A stretch of DNA of 64,000 bases from Inia geoffrensis (GCA_036417435.1 CM070913.1:18382680-18446679); one strand, 5' to 3'. Positions 11,011-23,149 are shown, counted from the stretch's first letter. The notes: a model not told the origin generated them from the letters alone. Program-made: numbers and translations.

Positions 11011-11534
11011 GCTTTGTAATGGGTGATGTAGGTTGGTTTTATATTTCCAGGTCCTTTTTACAATTTAGACTTTGATTCTAGACACGGAGTCATCAGGAGA
11101 AATTGAACCCAGAGAGGAGAGACCAGTTTAAAAGCAATTGCAAAAATACAGATTATGAAGGCTTGAAAGTAAACAGTTGAAGTAGAGTTTAATCTCTTAA
11201 TGGGAGGAAGCAAGCTGGAGTATTATTGTGGAGGTGGAATTGACAGCCACAGATATGTGCAGATGAGAGTGAGTGTAGAATTTAGGGGACTGCTTCCTTT
11301 GTTAATAGTGCCATTAACTATAGGCGTTATTAGGGTAGATACTATAAATATGTTAATTTTGAGACAAGTGAATTAGAGGATTTTCCAAGCACGTAAAAGT
11401 ATGGGTCTAGCTCTCAGTAGTGGTTTGTGCAAGACTTGATATGTTAATCTAGGAATTATTAATTCATAGGAAGTAACTAAAGCCATGGGAAATCACTTAG
11501 GAAGTGTGCCGAGTCTTAGAAGTTCTCATTTCCA
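11011..11534. other. Unassigned non-coding sequence
   Basis: No gene or named repeat recognised. Confidence 0.5.
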
Positions 11535-11632
11535 CAAGAATTGGGACAGTGTCTTATTCTGCTTTGTTGCCAGTATCCGGGAAAATACATGATACATTGT
11601 AGGTGCTTAATAAATACATGTTGAACTAACGG
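11535..11632 (+). repeat. L2 3' end fragment
   Basis: Matches the L2 terminus in order: GGGACAGTGTCTTATTCTGC, TTTGTTGCCAGTATCC, TACATTGTAGGTGCTTAATA and AATACATGTTGAA. Confidence 0.65.
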
Positions 11633-12077
11633 ATACCTTGAGCCATTATTGAAGAGCATGAGAAATAGGGAGTAGATAGGTGAGGAGCAAACTAAGAGCT
11701 CAGGAGAACCAAAAGAAAATGGTGTGGAGACGTGAATGAAGCAAACCTTCAACATCATTAAGTGACACAGTGGGAGGGTAGTTTCAGTTGCCCACTTGGA
11801 GTAGATGTCGGATTTCAGGGAGGAACGAGGCAGTAGATATCATAAGGACAGTTTATGTGACATGGTGATACAAGAGGGAATATAGTGGTACCAGGTTCCC
11901 TCTGGTGAAGGCATATTGGTACATTAGCTCAGTTCTGCCTGAGTTAGTACCCATTAAAAAGAGCAATTGCTAAGCATAGACATTGTCCAAAAGAATGGAT
12001 TAGAGAATGGCTGGAAAAATATTAATAGAATGGAAGGGGGCTGGATACTAAAAAAGTAGGAAACCAAGCAATGAAAA
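11633..12077. other. Unassigned non-coding sequence
   Basis: Nothing recognised. Confidence 0.5.
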
Positions 12078-12521
12078 TGTTACCAAGTCCAAGCTCTCTC
12101 TGCTTGCCGCACGACAGGCCAGTAAATCGGAGACAAGGTGTTGAGGTAAGGAATACGACTTTATTCGGAAAGCCAGCACACCAATGTCTCTAAATAACCG
12201 TCTTATCAGGGTTTGCACGCCAGTTTCTTTTATAGCAGAGAGAGGGAGAGGAGATGAGGGAGTAAAGTAAAAAGGCCATAAGTTTTGCAAATATCCTCTG
12301 GAATGGCCAGCCTCGGGGAAGGGATGTGTTAATTTCTTCTTTCCTGCAGCCATCCACAGCTGGACAGGGCCCGGATGTTTCCCTGAACAAAGGCACTTTG
12401 GTTTAACATTCAGGCAGAGGGGCAGGGTTCCCCGAGGCAGGCCATAATGTAGAGACAGTATCCTTTTAGTGAACAAAAGCAATGAGAAGCAAAGATGAAC
12501 GTAAAAGAAACAGATCCAACA
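12078..12521 (-). mobile_element. Solo LTR of an endogenous retrovirus (cetartiodactyl type)
   Basis: A 444-bp unit bounded by TG (12078) and CA (12521), with inverted TGTT...AACA ends. On the minus strand it carries a TATA-type box (complement at about 12228-12236) and, about 65 bp downstream, a polyadenylation signal AATAAA (complement 12160-12165). The final block reads like the R/U5 ends of artiodactyl ERV1-type LTRs. No gag, pol or env sequence and no second LTR flank it, so it is a solo LTR left by LTR-LTR recombination. A TSD is not clear. Class by recollection only; a longest open frame of 144 codons inside it is not a gene. Confidence 0.7.
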
Positions 12522-13105
12522 TGTAGTCAGATTTGGTTCTTCCCTGCTAGAAGAAGCATTCCATGAGTTGGACTGGGGAAGGCTTTATCTGTAACAGAAA
12601 CTGGAGACAGTTATTTGTATGTGTGATGAGGAAAGTTCTAGTGAACAGTTTGCTAGCAGATGCATGTTATTTTAAGGGGCCACTGAAATACTTCTATATG
12701 CATGCTTAAAGTATTTCTATGATCCCTGAACTCTGCTTAAGGTAGATGTTGGCTCAGAGGAAGGCTGTTTCTAAGTTAGAAGACATTCAAGTATAATAAC
12801 TGTCCAAGATGAATGATTTTGGTAAGGATTAAGGTGTACCATTTAGAACTAGTTTAACATTTTTCAAAGAAAAAACAACTTTCCAGTAGCATCTGTTGAA
12901 TTTAACTCAGTTAGCGAAGGATGGGTTAGCAGGTCTCAGGGAGAGTCCTAGGGCTCAGAAAATTTCAAAGGGTTACTCCAGGCCTCTGACGCTGGGGGGA
13001 AAAAGTCACCCACAGGTCAGTGGAGAGTTGCACTGCCACTTACATAAGACTTAGCAAGTAAATGTTACCAAATTGACCTTAATAATTAGCCTGAACAATT
13101 AAGTG
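12522..13105. other. Unassigned non-coding sequence
   Basis: No repeat or exon recognised. Confidence 0.5.
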
Positions 13106-13324
13106 AGGGCTAACTTTTTTTTTTGGCTGCATTGGGCCTTCGTTGCTGTGTGTGGGCTTTCTCTACTTGTGGCGAGCGGGGGTTGCTCAGCAGTTGTGGT
13201 GCACGGGCTTAGCTGCTCTGCAGCATGTGGGATCTTCCCGGGCCAGGGCTCGAACCCGTGTCCCCCACATTGGCAGGCAGACTCTTAACCACTGCGCCAC
13301 CAGGGAAGTCCAGGGGCCAACTTT
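13106..13324 (-). mobile_element. CHR SINE, long form with internal deletion
   Basis: Flanked by an imperfect TSD (AGGGCTAACTTT at 13106-13117, GGGGCCAACTTT at 13313-13324). The minus-strand body reads TTGGCTGCATTGGGCCTTCG, GGCTTTCTCTACTTGTGGCG, CACGGGCTTAGCTGC, then the B-box and 5' start complements. It lacks most of the repeated middle part seen in the 56351-56758 copy. Confidence 0.88.
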
Positions 13325-13634
13325 CATAATTCATTATGTAAAGAATTTTTTTAAATAAGGAGATTGCAGAAAACCTTCTACAGTTATTTCCTGAACAAGT
13401 TCTTTTCCGTTTTCTTAACTGTAAATGCTGCCTCATTCTCTGTCCAGTCTTCGTTGTTTAGCTTTTTGTGATCTCTCCGAACCTAGAGTTAGAGAAACAA
13501 GACTCACAGTTGTTCAAATACTGCAAAGAAAAAGTATCTCAGATCTTGTCGATCATCTGTCAATATCTGGGATGGGTATCTGCCCTTTTTAGATGCTGTC
13601 CTGGTTTCTCATTCTTACTGGAGTCTCAGAATAT

Positions 13635-13988
13635 TTGGCAATAGGGCTGTTGCAAACGTAACTAGGTAAGCTCATACTCGAGTAGGGGGAACCCGTAGTC
13701 CAGTGTGACTGGTGTCCTTGGAAGAAGAGAAGAGACAGAGACTTACAGCTACATGGTGATGGAGGCAGAGATGAGTTATGTGTCTACAAGAGAAGGAACA
13801 TCAAAGGTTGCCAGCAGTGCTGGAAGCTAGGAGAGAGGCATAGACAGATTCTCCCCTAGAGTTTTCAGAAAGAGCACAGCCCTGCTGATACCCTTCACAA
13901 GGCTGGAAGTCTGAAGTCAAGATTTCTGTTGTTTTAAGCCACCCGGTTTGTGGTACTCTGTTACAGCAGCCCTACAACACTACTATAT
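13635..13988 (+). mobile_element. MLT1-type MaLR LTR
   Basis: Mammalian-wide ERVL-MaLR LTR landmarks in order: AATAGGGCTGTTGC, CCAGTGTGACTGGTGTCCTT, GATGGAGGCAGAGA, AGATTCTCCCCTAGAG, GCACAGCCCTGCTGATACC and TTCTGTTGTTTTAAGCCACC. It has no internal sequence, so it is a solo LTR or fragment. The polyadenylation motif is not preserved. Confidence 0.75.
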
Positions 13989-14403
13989 ATGCCATTGGCT
14001 TCTTCAAACAATTCAGAACGAAATGCTCTTTGCTCCGTTGCAAATATCTCTAGACATTTGAGAGCTAGGTAAAAACAGCATTGGGAAGGGTGGTGTTTGA
14101 GATCAAGGGAAACATAATCAAAATCTGCCTAAATTAATGTCATTTTAGACTGCTCCCCCCAAAATCAGAAAGTTAAATAAATCAGGGTCTTCGCCTGTTC
14201 TTCAAGATTTGTTGACTGTGGGAGGTGGACTCCAGAAAGTTGACGTGATCTAGCAAAATGTAGCCATTTGTATCTTGCTGTGGGATTATCTGGACTTGGA
14301 AGCTCTGCCCAGGTAAGTCATCAAGGCCGACTATGAACTGAGACAGAGCTTGGCTGACCAGTTGAACCTGGTGCAAGAGTTAGCAATTTCATGAATAGGG
14401 TAC

Positions 14404-14831
14404 TGTATTAGTTTTTCAGGGCTGCCGTAACAAAATACCAGAGCCTGGGTGGCTAAGACAACAGAAATATATTTTATCACCAACAGAAGAAGGTGATCAA
14501 GGAGATTAGACGTTAGAGATCAAGGTATTGGCAGGCTTGGTTTCCTCTGAGGTTCTCTCTCCTTGCCTCCCAGAGAGCCAACCTCTTGCTGCCTATTCAC
14601 ATGGTCTTCCTTCTATGCACACCAGCCCCTGCTGTCTCTCTTCGTGTCTGAATTTCCTCTACTTACAAGGATACCAGTCAGAATGGATTTGGGCCCACCC
14701 TAATGGCCTCATCTCAACTTAATCACCTCTTTAAAGGTCTTATCTCTAAATATAATCATATTCTGTGGTACTGCTGGTTAGGACTTCAACACATGAATTT
14801 GGGGGAGGGGGAGACAATTCAGCCCATAACA
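14404..14831 (-). mobile_element. MLT1-type MaLR LTR, antisense
   Basis: Bounded by TG (14404) and CA (14831). Plus-strand order is TGTATTAGTTTTTCAGGGC, CCGTAACAAAATACCAGAGC, TGGGTGGCTAAGACAACAG, GGGCCCACCCTAATGGCC and CAGCCCATAACA. This is the reverse complement of MLT1. Flanking pentamers GGTAC and AGTAT match only partly. Confidence 0.82.
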
Positions 14832-14836
14832 AGTAT

Positions 14837-15664
14837 CTAGGAAGGGTAAGTGATCAAGATTGTTGAGAAGTATTTCTGGGAATCATGGAAATTTGAAGAG
14901 GAATACTATCAAAGAATGAAAAACATATACAATTAATTACTGAGGATGTCAACTGCACACGTTCCATGGTTAAAAGAGTGTGCCTGAGTTCACACTCAAA
15001 ATAGAAAAACCTACCATTGGATTATCCACGGGTAATTCTGTCAGACATGTCCCCATAAATGAAACAGCAGAACAGTAATTGAAGGTTTGAAATGAGATCA
15101 GAGCCGCTGACATTTACTTCAGAAAGAATTTAGTTTCTTTCTTTCGTTTAGCTTTACTCTCTTCTCTGATTTCTTATCAGAATTGTTTTGTTCATCTGTA
15201 CAAATGCTCAGTAAGAACAACGCAGGGACGTTATGTTTCTCACCCCTATCTGGAAATATAAAAGCAGTACACAGCGTCTGCCCATAAGGAACAAATACTA
15301 ATAAAGATTCTGAGAGGCAGAATAATTTAAAGTGCCAGCCTGAGGATTGTGAAATGAGGATTCTACTGATTTCTTCATTAAAGGCATGTGGTAAAACTGA
15401 TCCCTGGCCCTTTTTTTCCCTTTGCTGGAAAACAGAAAGACCATGTCCTAAATAAGAGTTTAGTGTGTTAGTAAATATATTCCCTTTCTGATTGACCCAT
15501 CAAGATTAGGCCATAATAGAACAAATGTCACCCGAGGGCAGCAGCAGCAGCAAAGTGGCAGAGATGATGGGGGTGGAGAGGAAGTATCAAAACTCCAGCT
15601 CGGTAAGAGATGTCTGAAAGATATTATGGGTCTAGAAAATAGGAGACCTTTTCCAGAAGAGTGA
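14837..15664. other. Unassigned non-coding sequence
   Basis: No recognised repeat. A short CAG repeat (GCAGCAGCAGC) lies at about 15539-15550. Confidence 0.5.
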
Positions 15665-15872
15665 TACTAGCTCATTTTTATGGAGTGTGCCAGACATTGT
15701 TTTAAGTTCTTTACAAGTATATTTGTACTGATAGAAAGTAATAATAAGGAAATGGAATCAGTGAAGAGTCAAGTAAATTGCTCAAATCACACACCTAGTA
15801 AATGATAAAGCTGGAACTTGAACACAGGCAATCCAAGTCTGCATTCATAACCACCATGCAATACTGCCTCTC
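15665..15872 (-). repeat. MIR SINE, antisense
   Basis: Plus-strand order is TGCCAGACATTGTTTTAAGT, TCAAGTAAATTGCTCAAATC, CACACACCTAGTAAATGATA, AGCTGGAACTTGAACACAGG, TCCAAGTCTGCA and ATACTGCCTCT, the reverse complement of the MIR consensus. Confidence 0.8.
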
Positions 15873-15955
15873 ATAAAAGCAAGGCTAAAAGTCTCTTGTT
15901 GCCACTGTAAAACAGATCAAGGGAGCATCAAGTCCAAAGAAAAGGAAAGAAGAAT

Positions 15956-16106
15956 CAAGAGGTCTCAAGTTGTTTGTTTGTTTGGCCATGCCACATGGCT
16001 TTCAGGATCTTAGTTCCCCAACCAGGGATCAAACCCCCGACCTCAGCAGTGAAAGGGTGGAGTCCTAACCACTGGACCACCAGGGAATTCCAAGAGGTCT
16101 CAAGTT
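15956..16106 (-). mobile_element. CHR SINE, short form, with perfect 16-bp TSD
   Basis: The TSD CAAGAGGTCTCAAGTT (15956-15971 and 16091-16106) flanks a minus-strand short CHR copy. Landmarks are GGCCATGCCACATGGC, TCAGGATCTTAGTTCCCC, CAGGGATCAAACCCCCGACC and CCACCAGGGAATTC. The tail is (GTTT)-like rather than pure A/T. Confidence 0.92.
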
Positions 16107-16429
16107 TAGAATGATACACTGAGTTTGAAATCTGGGTGGTCTACAATAATGTATTATTAACTTCTTCAAAAAATCTAGTCAACAGGTGCCGGAAACTCTC
16201 CATAGGAAGGAGGCTTGGAAATGAGTCTCCTCCTGGCTTCTCACCAGTGATAGAACATATTCCCTGTCTGTGGAAGAGCTGAAACCTGAATATTATTCAA
16301 TCTACCCATTCAAATGGTAATTTCATCCAGAAACACCCTCATAAACACACCCAGAATAGTATTTGATTAAATGTCTAGGTACCCCACGAGGCAGTCATAG
16401 CTGACACAGAAAATTAACCATCATCCCTA

Positions 16430-16986
16430 TGCATCCCTATGTTCATAGCAGCACTATTCACAATAGTCAAGACACAGAAACAACCTAAATGTCCATCAAC
16501 AGATGAATGGATAAAAAAGATGGGATACATCTATACAATGGATTACTACTCAGCCATGAAAAGAATGAAATGCCATTTGCAACAACATGGATGGACCTAG
16601 AGATTATCATACTAAGTGAAGTAAGTCAGAAAGAGAAAGACAAATACCATATGATATCATTTATATGTGGAATCTAAAATATGACACAAATTACCTTATC
16701 CACGAAACAAACAGACTCATAGAGAACAGCCTCGTGGTTGCCAAGCGGGAGGGAAGTGGGAGTTTGGGGTTAGCATATGCAAACTATTGTATACAGAATG
16801 GATAAACAGCAAGGTCCTACTGTATAGCAGAGGGAACTATATTCAGTATCCTGTGATAAACCATAATGGAAAAGAATATTAAAAAGAATGTATATATGTG
16901 TATAACTGAATCAATTTGCTGCGCAACAGAAATCAACACATTGTAAATCAACTATATTTCAATAAAACATGATTATGAAATTTTTT
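16430..16986 (+). mobile_element. L1 3' end (end of ORF2 plus 3' UTR)
   Basis: Begins in the last part of ORF2 (ATGTTCATAGCAGCACTATT, ATGAATGGATAAAAAAGATG). The remnant ORF2 stop is near 16675-16677. The 3' UTR is of the 'GTGGTTGCCAA...GGGTTAGCATATGCAAAC' type, ending CAACTATATTTCAATAAAAC. Tandem CATCCCTATG copies at about 16422-16441 lie at the 5' junction. The next L1 was inserted just downstream. Confidence 0.85.
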
Positions 16987-19900
16987 TTAATCACAAGGGA
17001 GAAGACTCAAATAAAATTAGAAATGAAAAAAGTTACAATGGGCACCACAGAAATACAAAGGATCATGAGAGACCACTACAAGCAACTATACACCAATAAA
17101 ATGGACAACTGAGAAGAAATGAACAAATTCTTAGAAAGGTACAACCTTCTAAGATTGAACCAGGAAGAAACAGAAAATATGATCAGATCAATCACAAGTA
17201 TTGAAATTGAAACTGTGAATTAAAAAACTCCCAACAAACAAAAGTCCAGGCCCAGATGGCTTCACAGGTGAATTCTATCAAACATTTGGAGAAGAGTTAA
17301 CACCTTTCCTGCTGCAACTCTTCCAAAAAATTGCAGAAGACAGAACACTCCCAAGCTCATTCCACAAGGCCACCATCGCCCTGATACTAAAAACCAAAAA
17401 TATTACCAAAAAAAATTACAGGCCAATATCAGTAATGAACATAGACACAAAAATCCTCAACGAAATACTAACAAACCAAATCCAACAACACATTAAGAGG
17501 ATCAAACACCATGATCAAGTCAGATTTTACATCATAATCAAGTCAGATTTATCCCAGGGATGCAAGGTTTCTTCAAGATATGCCAGTCAATAATGTGATA
17601 TACCACATTGACAAACTGAAGAATAGAAGCCATATGATCATTTCAATAGATGCAGAAAATCTTTTGACAAAATTCAACACCTATTTATGAAAAAAACTCT
17701 CCAGAAACTGGGCACAGAGGAAATTTATCTCAACATAATAAAGGCCATATATGACAAACACAGCAAACATCATTCTCAATGGTGAAAGCTGAAAGCATTT
17801 CCTCTACAATCAGGAAAAAGACAAGGATGTCCACTCTCACCACTCTTATTTAACATAGTTTTGGAAGTCCTAGTCACCAGCAATCAGAAAAAAAGAAATA
17901 AAAGGAATCCAAATTGGAAAAGAAGTTAAACCATCATTATCTGCAGATGACATGATAACTATATACCTAGAAAATCCTAAAGATGCTACCAGAAAACTAC
18001 TAGAGCTCATCAATGAATTTGGTAAAGTTGCAGGATACAAAATTAATACACAGAAATCTTTTGCATTCCTATATACTAACAATGAAAGATCAGAAAGAGA
18101 AATCGAGGAAACAATCCGATTTACCATTGCATCAAAAGGAATAAAACACCTAGGAATAAACCTACCCAAGGAGGCAAAAGACCTGTACTCAGAAAAGTAT
18201 AAGACAATGAAGAAAGAAATCAAAGATGACACAAACAGATGGATACCATGTTCTTGGATTGGAAGAATCGATATTGTGAAAATGAGTATACTACCCAAAG
18301 CAAACTACAGATGCAGTGCAATCCCTGTCAAATTACCAATGGCATTTTTCACAGAACAAAAAATTTTACAATTTGTATGGAAACACAAAAGACCCCGAAT
18401 AGCCAAAGCAATCTTAAGATAAACAGAGCTGGAGGAATCAGGCTCCCTGACTTCAGTTTATACTACAAAGCTACAGTAAGCAAAACAGTATGATACTGGC
18501 ACAAAAACAGAAATATAGATCAATGGAACAGGATAGAAAGCCCAGAGATAAACCCAAGCACCTATGGTCATCTAATCTATGACAAAGGAGGCAAGAATAT
18601 ACAATGGAGAAAAGACAGCCTCTTCAATAAGTGTTGCTGAGAAAACTGGACAGCTACATGTAAAAGAATGAAATTAGAACACTTCCTAACACCATACACA
18701 AAAATAAACTCAAAATGACTAAAGACCTAAATGTAAGGCCAGATACTATAAAACTCTTAGAGGAAAACATAGAACACTCTCTGACCTAAATTGTAGCAAG
18801 ATGTTTTGTGATCCACCTCATAGAGTAATGAAAATAAAAACAAAAATAAACAAATAGGACCTAATGAAACTTAAAAAGCTTTTGCACAGCAAAGGAACCA
18901 TAAACAAAATTAAAAGACAACCCTCAGAATGGGAGAAAATATTTGCAAACGAAGCAACTGACAAGGGATTAATCTCCAAAATATACAAACAGCTGATGCA
19001 GCTCAATATGAAAAAACAACCCAATCCAAAAATGGGCAGAAGACCTAAATACACATTTCTCCAAAGAAGACATACAGATGGCCAAAAAGCATATGAAAAG
19101 GTACTCAACATCACTAATTATTAGAGAAATGCAAATCAAAACTACAATGAGGTATCACCTCACAGGGGTTAGGAGAAGTCTACAAACAGTACATGCTGGA
19201 GAGTGTGAAGAAAAGGGAACCCTCTTGCACTGTTGGTGGGAATGTAAATTGATACAGCCACTATGGAGAACAGTATGGAGGTTCCTTAAAAAACTAAGCA
19301 TAGAACTACTATATGCCCCTCCAATCCCACTCCTGGGCACATACCCAGAGAAAACCATAATTCAAAATGAAACTTGCACCTCAGTGTTCATTGCAGCACT
19401 ATTTACAATAGCCAGGACATGGAAGCAACCTAAATGTCCATTGACAGATATATATGTATCTATATACAATGGAATATTACTCAGCCATCAAAAAAAGAAT
19501 GAAGTAATGCCATTTGCAGCAACATAGATGGACCTAGAGATGGTCATACTGAGTGAAGTAAGTCAGAAAGTGACAAATATTGTATGATATCACTTATATG
19601 TGGAATCTAAAAAAATGGTACAAATGAACTTATTTACAAAACAGAAATACAGTCACAGATGTAGAAAACAAACTTATGGTTAGCAGGGGGGAAACCAGAG
19701 GCTGGGGGAGGGATAAATTGGGAGATTGGGATTGACATATACACACTACGAGATATAAAATAGGTAACTCATAAGAACCTGCTGTATAGCATAGGGAATT
19801 CTTCTCAGTACTCTGTAATGACCTATATGGGAAAAGAATCTAAACAAGAGTGGATGGATATATGTATATGTATAACTGATTCACTTTGCTGTACATCAGA

Positions 19901-19993
19901 AACTAATGCAATATTGTAAATCAACTATATGCTAATGAAAATTTTTTTAAATAAAAATAATGTAATTTTCAAAAAAAAAATTAATCACAGGGA
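16987..19993 (+). mobile_element. 5'-truncated L1 (3 kb) with TSD
   Basis: Flanked by TTAATCACAAGGGA (16987-17000) and TTAATCACAGGGA (19981-19993), a 13-14 bp TSD with one indel. The body, 17001-19980, starts in the reverse-transcriptase part of ORF2. It runs to a 3' UTR with GGGAGATTGGGATTGACATA and TGTACATCAGAAACTAATGC, then an unusual A/T-rich mixed tail before a final A run. It is the longest plus-strand L1 in the window. Confidence 0.88.
17001..19610 (+). pseudogene. L1 ORF2 remnant (reverse transcriptase to C-terminus)
   Basis: This is the decayed second ORF of the L1 at 16987-19993. ORF2 encodes an endonuclease, reverse transcriptase and C-terminal cysteine region used for target-primed reverse transcription. 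The endonuclease is absent because of 5' truncation. [11 protein letters not shown] motif (about 17252) marks the RT fingers. The catalytic motif at 17940-17951 reads SADD where active L1s have FADD. Coding continues in three different frames (about 17952-18422, 18239-18493, 18864-19124 and 19078-19527), so several frameshifts are present. A 23-bp-period duplication near 17514-17552 adds another. The remnant stop is TAA at about 19608-19610. It cannot encode a functional enzyme. Confidence 0.85.
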
Positions 19994-20774
19994 CTTAAAT
20001 GGGAGTTGACACAGTGACCCTGATTTGACTCCACAGGCCCTATCTGGAGAAGCAAAACTGGGCCCTATTAGCTTTATCAGAATGCTTGATATTTCTTGTT
20101 ATAAAAAACAGAACAAACACGAGTGAAGTTGTAGCTCGACAATTTTCATACAGTTCCTTTCCTAATTTTAACACTAAAAAACAATGGGAGTTTCAAAGGT
20201 TAGATTTGGTAGTGACAACAAAGGACACCAGTAGACTGATGGGGGAACTCACTGTTCCTTATTTGAATCCCACGGCAGCACCGCAGAACGTTCTTGGACT
20301 TGGGCTGGTGCACTGACTCCATGCCCAGAGAAGCGAGCTCTTCACATCAAGTCCTGTCCACAAGCTTACACCGGCGTTCTTGACAAGGAAATCCCTGTGT
20401 GCAAAGCAAAAGTCACGCACGCTGAGCAGCATCTGTGGCTCAATTCCAAAAAAAAAAGAAAACAAACTTATTTCTATGTGTGTTTCTCCAAAGTTTAGTT
20501 TATGTAATGGGACCGAACTGTGACCAAAAAATAAAATGTATTCAGGTATGTAAACAACGATGGCAAAGTACAGCAGTCAAGGCCCCATGAGCATTATTGG
20601 TATTTTAACTTCCATGCACCATATTCACTTCATTGTAAATCTTCCCCCTTTTTTTTTTTAATGACTTGTGGAACTAAAAAGTATGTTACAGAAATAGTTA
20701 GAGATAAGCCAATAAAGTGTACGTTTTAGTCAGCTTTTGCTTTCATTTTCTTGTGTTGTACTGTCTCTCTTATT
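19994..20774. other. Unassigned non-coding sequence
   Basis: No named repeat or exon. An A-rich run lies at 20448-20464. Confidence 0.5.
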
Positions 20775-21132
20775 AAAGAAGGGAATATAAGGGACTTCCC
20801 CGGTGGCGCAGTGGTTAAGAATCCGCCTGCCAATGCAGGGGACACGGGTTCGAGCCCTGGTCCAGGAAGATCCCACATGCCACCGAACAACTAAGCCGTG
20901 CGCCACAACTACTGAGCCTGTGCTCTAGAGCCCGCGAGTCACAACTACTGAAGCCCGTGCGCCTAGAGCCCTTGCTCTGCAACAAAGAGAAGCCACCACA
21001 CTGAGAAGCACGCGCACCGCAATGACGAGTAGCCCCTGCTCTCCGCAACTAGAGAAAGCCCGTGAGCAGCAACGAAGACCCAATGCAGCCAAAAGTAAAT
21101 AAATTTTTAAAAAATAATAAAAAAGGGAATAT
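20775..21132 (+). mobile_element. CHR SINE, long form, plus strand
   Basis: The TSD AAAGAAGGGAATAT (20775-20788) has partner AAAAAAGGGAATAT ending at 21132. The body starts GGGACTTCCCCGGTGGCGCA, has a B-box-like ACGGGTTCGAGCCC, and continues with repeated middle units (AACTACTGAGCC, AACTACTGAAGCCCG). It ends CAATGCAGCCAAAAGTAAAT plus an A-rich tail. Confidence 0.93.
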
Positions 21133-21397
21133 GACTTTCACCTCTTGCCAGATGATGGGAAGAAAATAATTTCCTTTCAATGAAGAAATATGAATACCCA
21201 GGTATTGTCTGAAGATTTTTTAATAACTAAAATGACTGGAGACAGCCTAGGAAAACGTATTTAGCTTTTGGAAATAAACATTATCCTCGGACTTGATCTT
21301 GGGAATACAACAAAAAAATGAGCTTCGTTTCCCGCTTACCGGTCAGAGAGCAACTGCATGATGCAAAACGAAACTGCGTGTTTTGTAAAGAATCATA

Positions 21398-21612
21398 ATA
21401 GCTATTGTTTTTTCAGAGCCTCCTTCACATGAGGTACTGTGCAAGTTTCTTTAAATAGTCACTTAATCTTCACCGTGTAAACAACTGTGTGCGTATCACT
21501 CTCTCTACACATAGAAAGGAAATTAAGAGAAATTAAGAAGATTTTTAGCTCATAAAGCTAGTAAGTGGCAAGGCTAGTATTTAAACCCTGGTCCATTTGC
21601 ATCCAAACTAGA
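21398..21612 (-). repeat. MIR SINE, antisense
   Basis: Plus-strand order is GAGGTACTGTGCAAGTTTCT, AGTCACTTAATCTTCACC, TAGCTCATAAAGCTAGTAAG, TGGCAAGGCTAGTATTTAAA and CCCTGGTCCATTTGCATCC, matching the reverse complement of MIR. Confidence 0.75.
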
Positions 21613-22180
21613 TGTTTATATCACCCTACTACATGAATATCTAAATTATCGAAAACCTCAAAAATAAAATTACAAACTTAGAGTAGAAAAATTAGATATG
21701 AAGGGAACTTTGCGTTAGCAAATATTTGAAAAGAAGCTGTCACGGGTAAGGGCATTTTCTCCAGACACTGTAGGGAATATAAAGAGTTATAATAGAGAGT
21801 CCTCATCTTCAAGGAGAGAATCAAGGCAAACACGGGATTTATTACAAATGGGATAAGGCAACATGAGTAATAAGTCCTACCAAACATAAGTGGCGAAAAC
21901 GTATGAGGAGAAAGGATTCATGTGGTCTGAACTGACCGAGACAGACAGATTTCAGGGCAGAAGGGGAACTTACATGTGACTTGAGTGCTACAATGGATGG
22001 GAGTCAGTTTTAGAGGGTCTTAACCCAGAAGCCATGGGAACAAAGCAAACTTCAAGGAGCATGGAAAGGCCCTGAAATTGTACGTGAATATTTCATGCAT
22101 CTGAACATTTTTCTAGGAAAGAGCCCATGGTCTTTAGCAGATTCTCAACTCTGTCCATGACTCAGAAGAGGTTAAGAACC
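21613..22180. other. Unassigned; weak L2-like look
   Basis: Phrases such as TTCAAGGAGCATGGAAAGGCC recall antisense L2 3' sequence, but too little matches for a firm call. No exon recognised. Confidence 0.3.
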
Positions 22181-22482
22181 ACTGTGGTGGAAAGGGAATA
22201 GCAGGGGTGGGGGAAATGTGGCGGGGAGAGAGAAATTAGGAGTTTGGGATTAGCATATATACACTACTATATATAAAATAAGTAAACAACAAGGACCTAC
22301 TATATAGCACAGGGAGATATACTCAATATCTTGTAATAACCTATAATGGAAAAGAATCTGAAAAGATAGATAGATAGATAGATGTATAACAGAATCACTT
22401 AGCTGTACACTTGAAACTAACACAAACTTGTAAATGAACTATACTTCAATTTTAAAAAAGAGGAAAAAAATAACTGTGGTGA
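22181..22482 (+). mobile_element. L1 3' UTR fragment with short TSD
   Basis: Flanked by ACTGTGGTG (22181-22189 and 22473-22481). The body is an L1 3' UTR of the TTTGGGATTAGCATATATAC type, with AAGGACCTACTATATAGCAC, TTGTAATAACCTATAATGG and a terminal CTATACTTCAATTTTAAAAA. A (TAGA)5-like microsatellite at about 22363-22382 lies within it. Confidence 0.82.
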
Positions 22483-23149
22483 GAAAGGAGGCTTGGAAGG
22501 GAGACTTCTAGCTGTGGCAAGATAAAGAAACAAAAGCAAAAGGTGGGTTATTGAACAGTGAGCCCACGCCCTGCCAGGGTCAGGGGGTTCCCTCCTGCAG
22601 AGAAATAAATGGAAGTAGATTGAGCCCATGTCTTAGCAAAACCCAAATTCCAGATCAAGGACCTTGGAAATGATACTTAAGTTTTTGAGGAAGTTCATTC
22701 CATGAGATTTGTGCTCAGGAACAATTCATTGTGTAGTGGTTTCTAAGAAAAGGAGAGAAGATGATTGCCAACATAATCCAATTTAACAGGGAAGGCTCCA
22801 AGCATAATTTTGTTTAAATGTTTCAAATGTTCCGAGTTTAAATAGCAACAGCAAATGACATGCATGCTTATATTTCCATCAGATATTTCTCATTTGGTCA
22901 CTGAAACAATCTTGTTTTACAAGTAGAGTGGATATCCTGATTTTTTGGCTGGAGGAAGTAAAAGACAATCCAATTTAAGGTGTAGTTTTGTGCTTAAAAC
23001 TAAGCCAAAGAGAAAAGCTTAGCACATGAAAGATGCAGGTGAGTATAAACTGCATTAATTTGCTGTGAAACAATGTTTAAAATAACTTTGGATCATACAA
23101 TAACTGTTCTTTGGGAAAAATAGAAAATTGATATTAGTAAATAAGAATA
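22483..23149. other. Unassigned non-coding sequence
   Basis: No repeat or exon recognised. Confidence 0.5.

Noticed and set aside
12048..12482. 144-codon open frame on the minus strand
   Set aside because: It lies inside the solo LTR, which does not encode protein in this class; no gag, pol or env similarity is visible.
20230..20465. Possible processed pseudogene, because an A-rich run ends a stretch of balanced composition
   Set aside because: No recognisable protein in any frame and no TSD around the A run.
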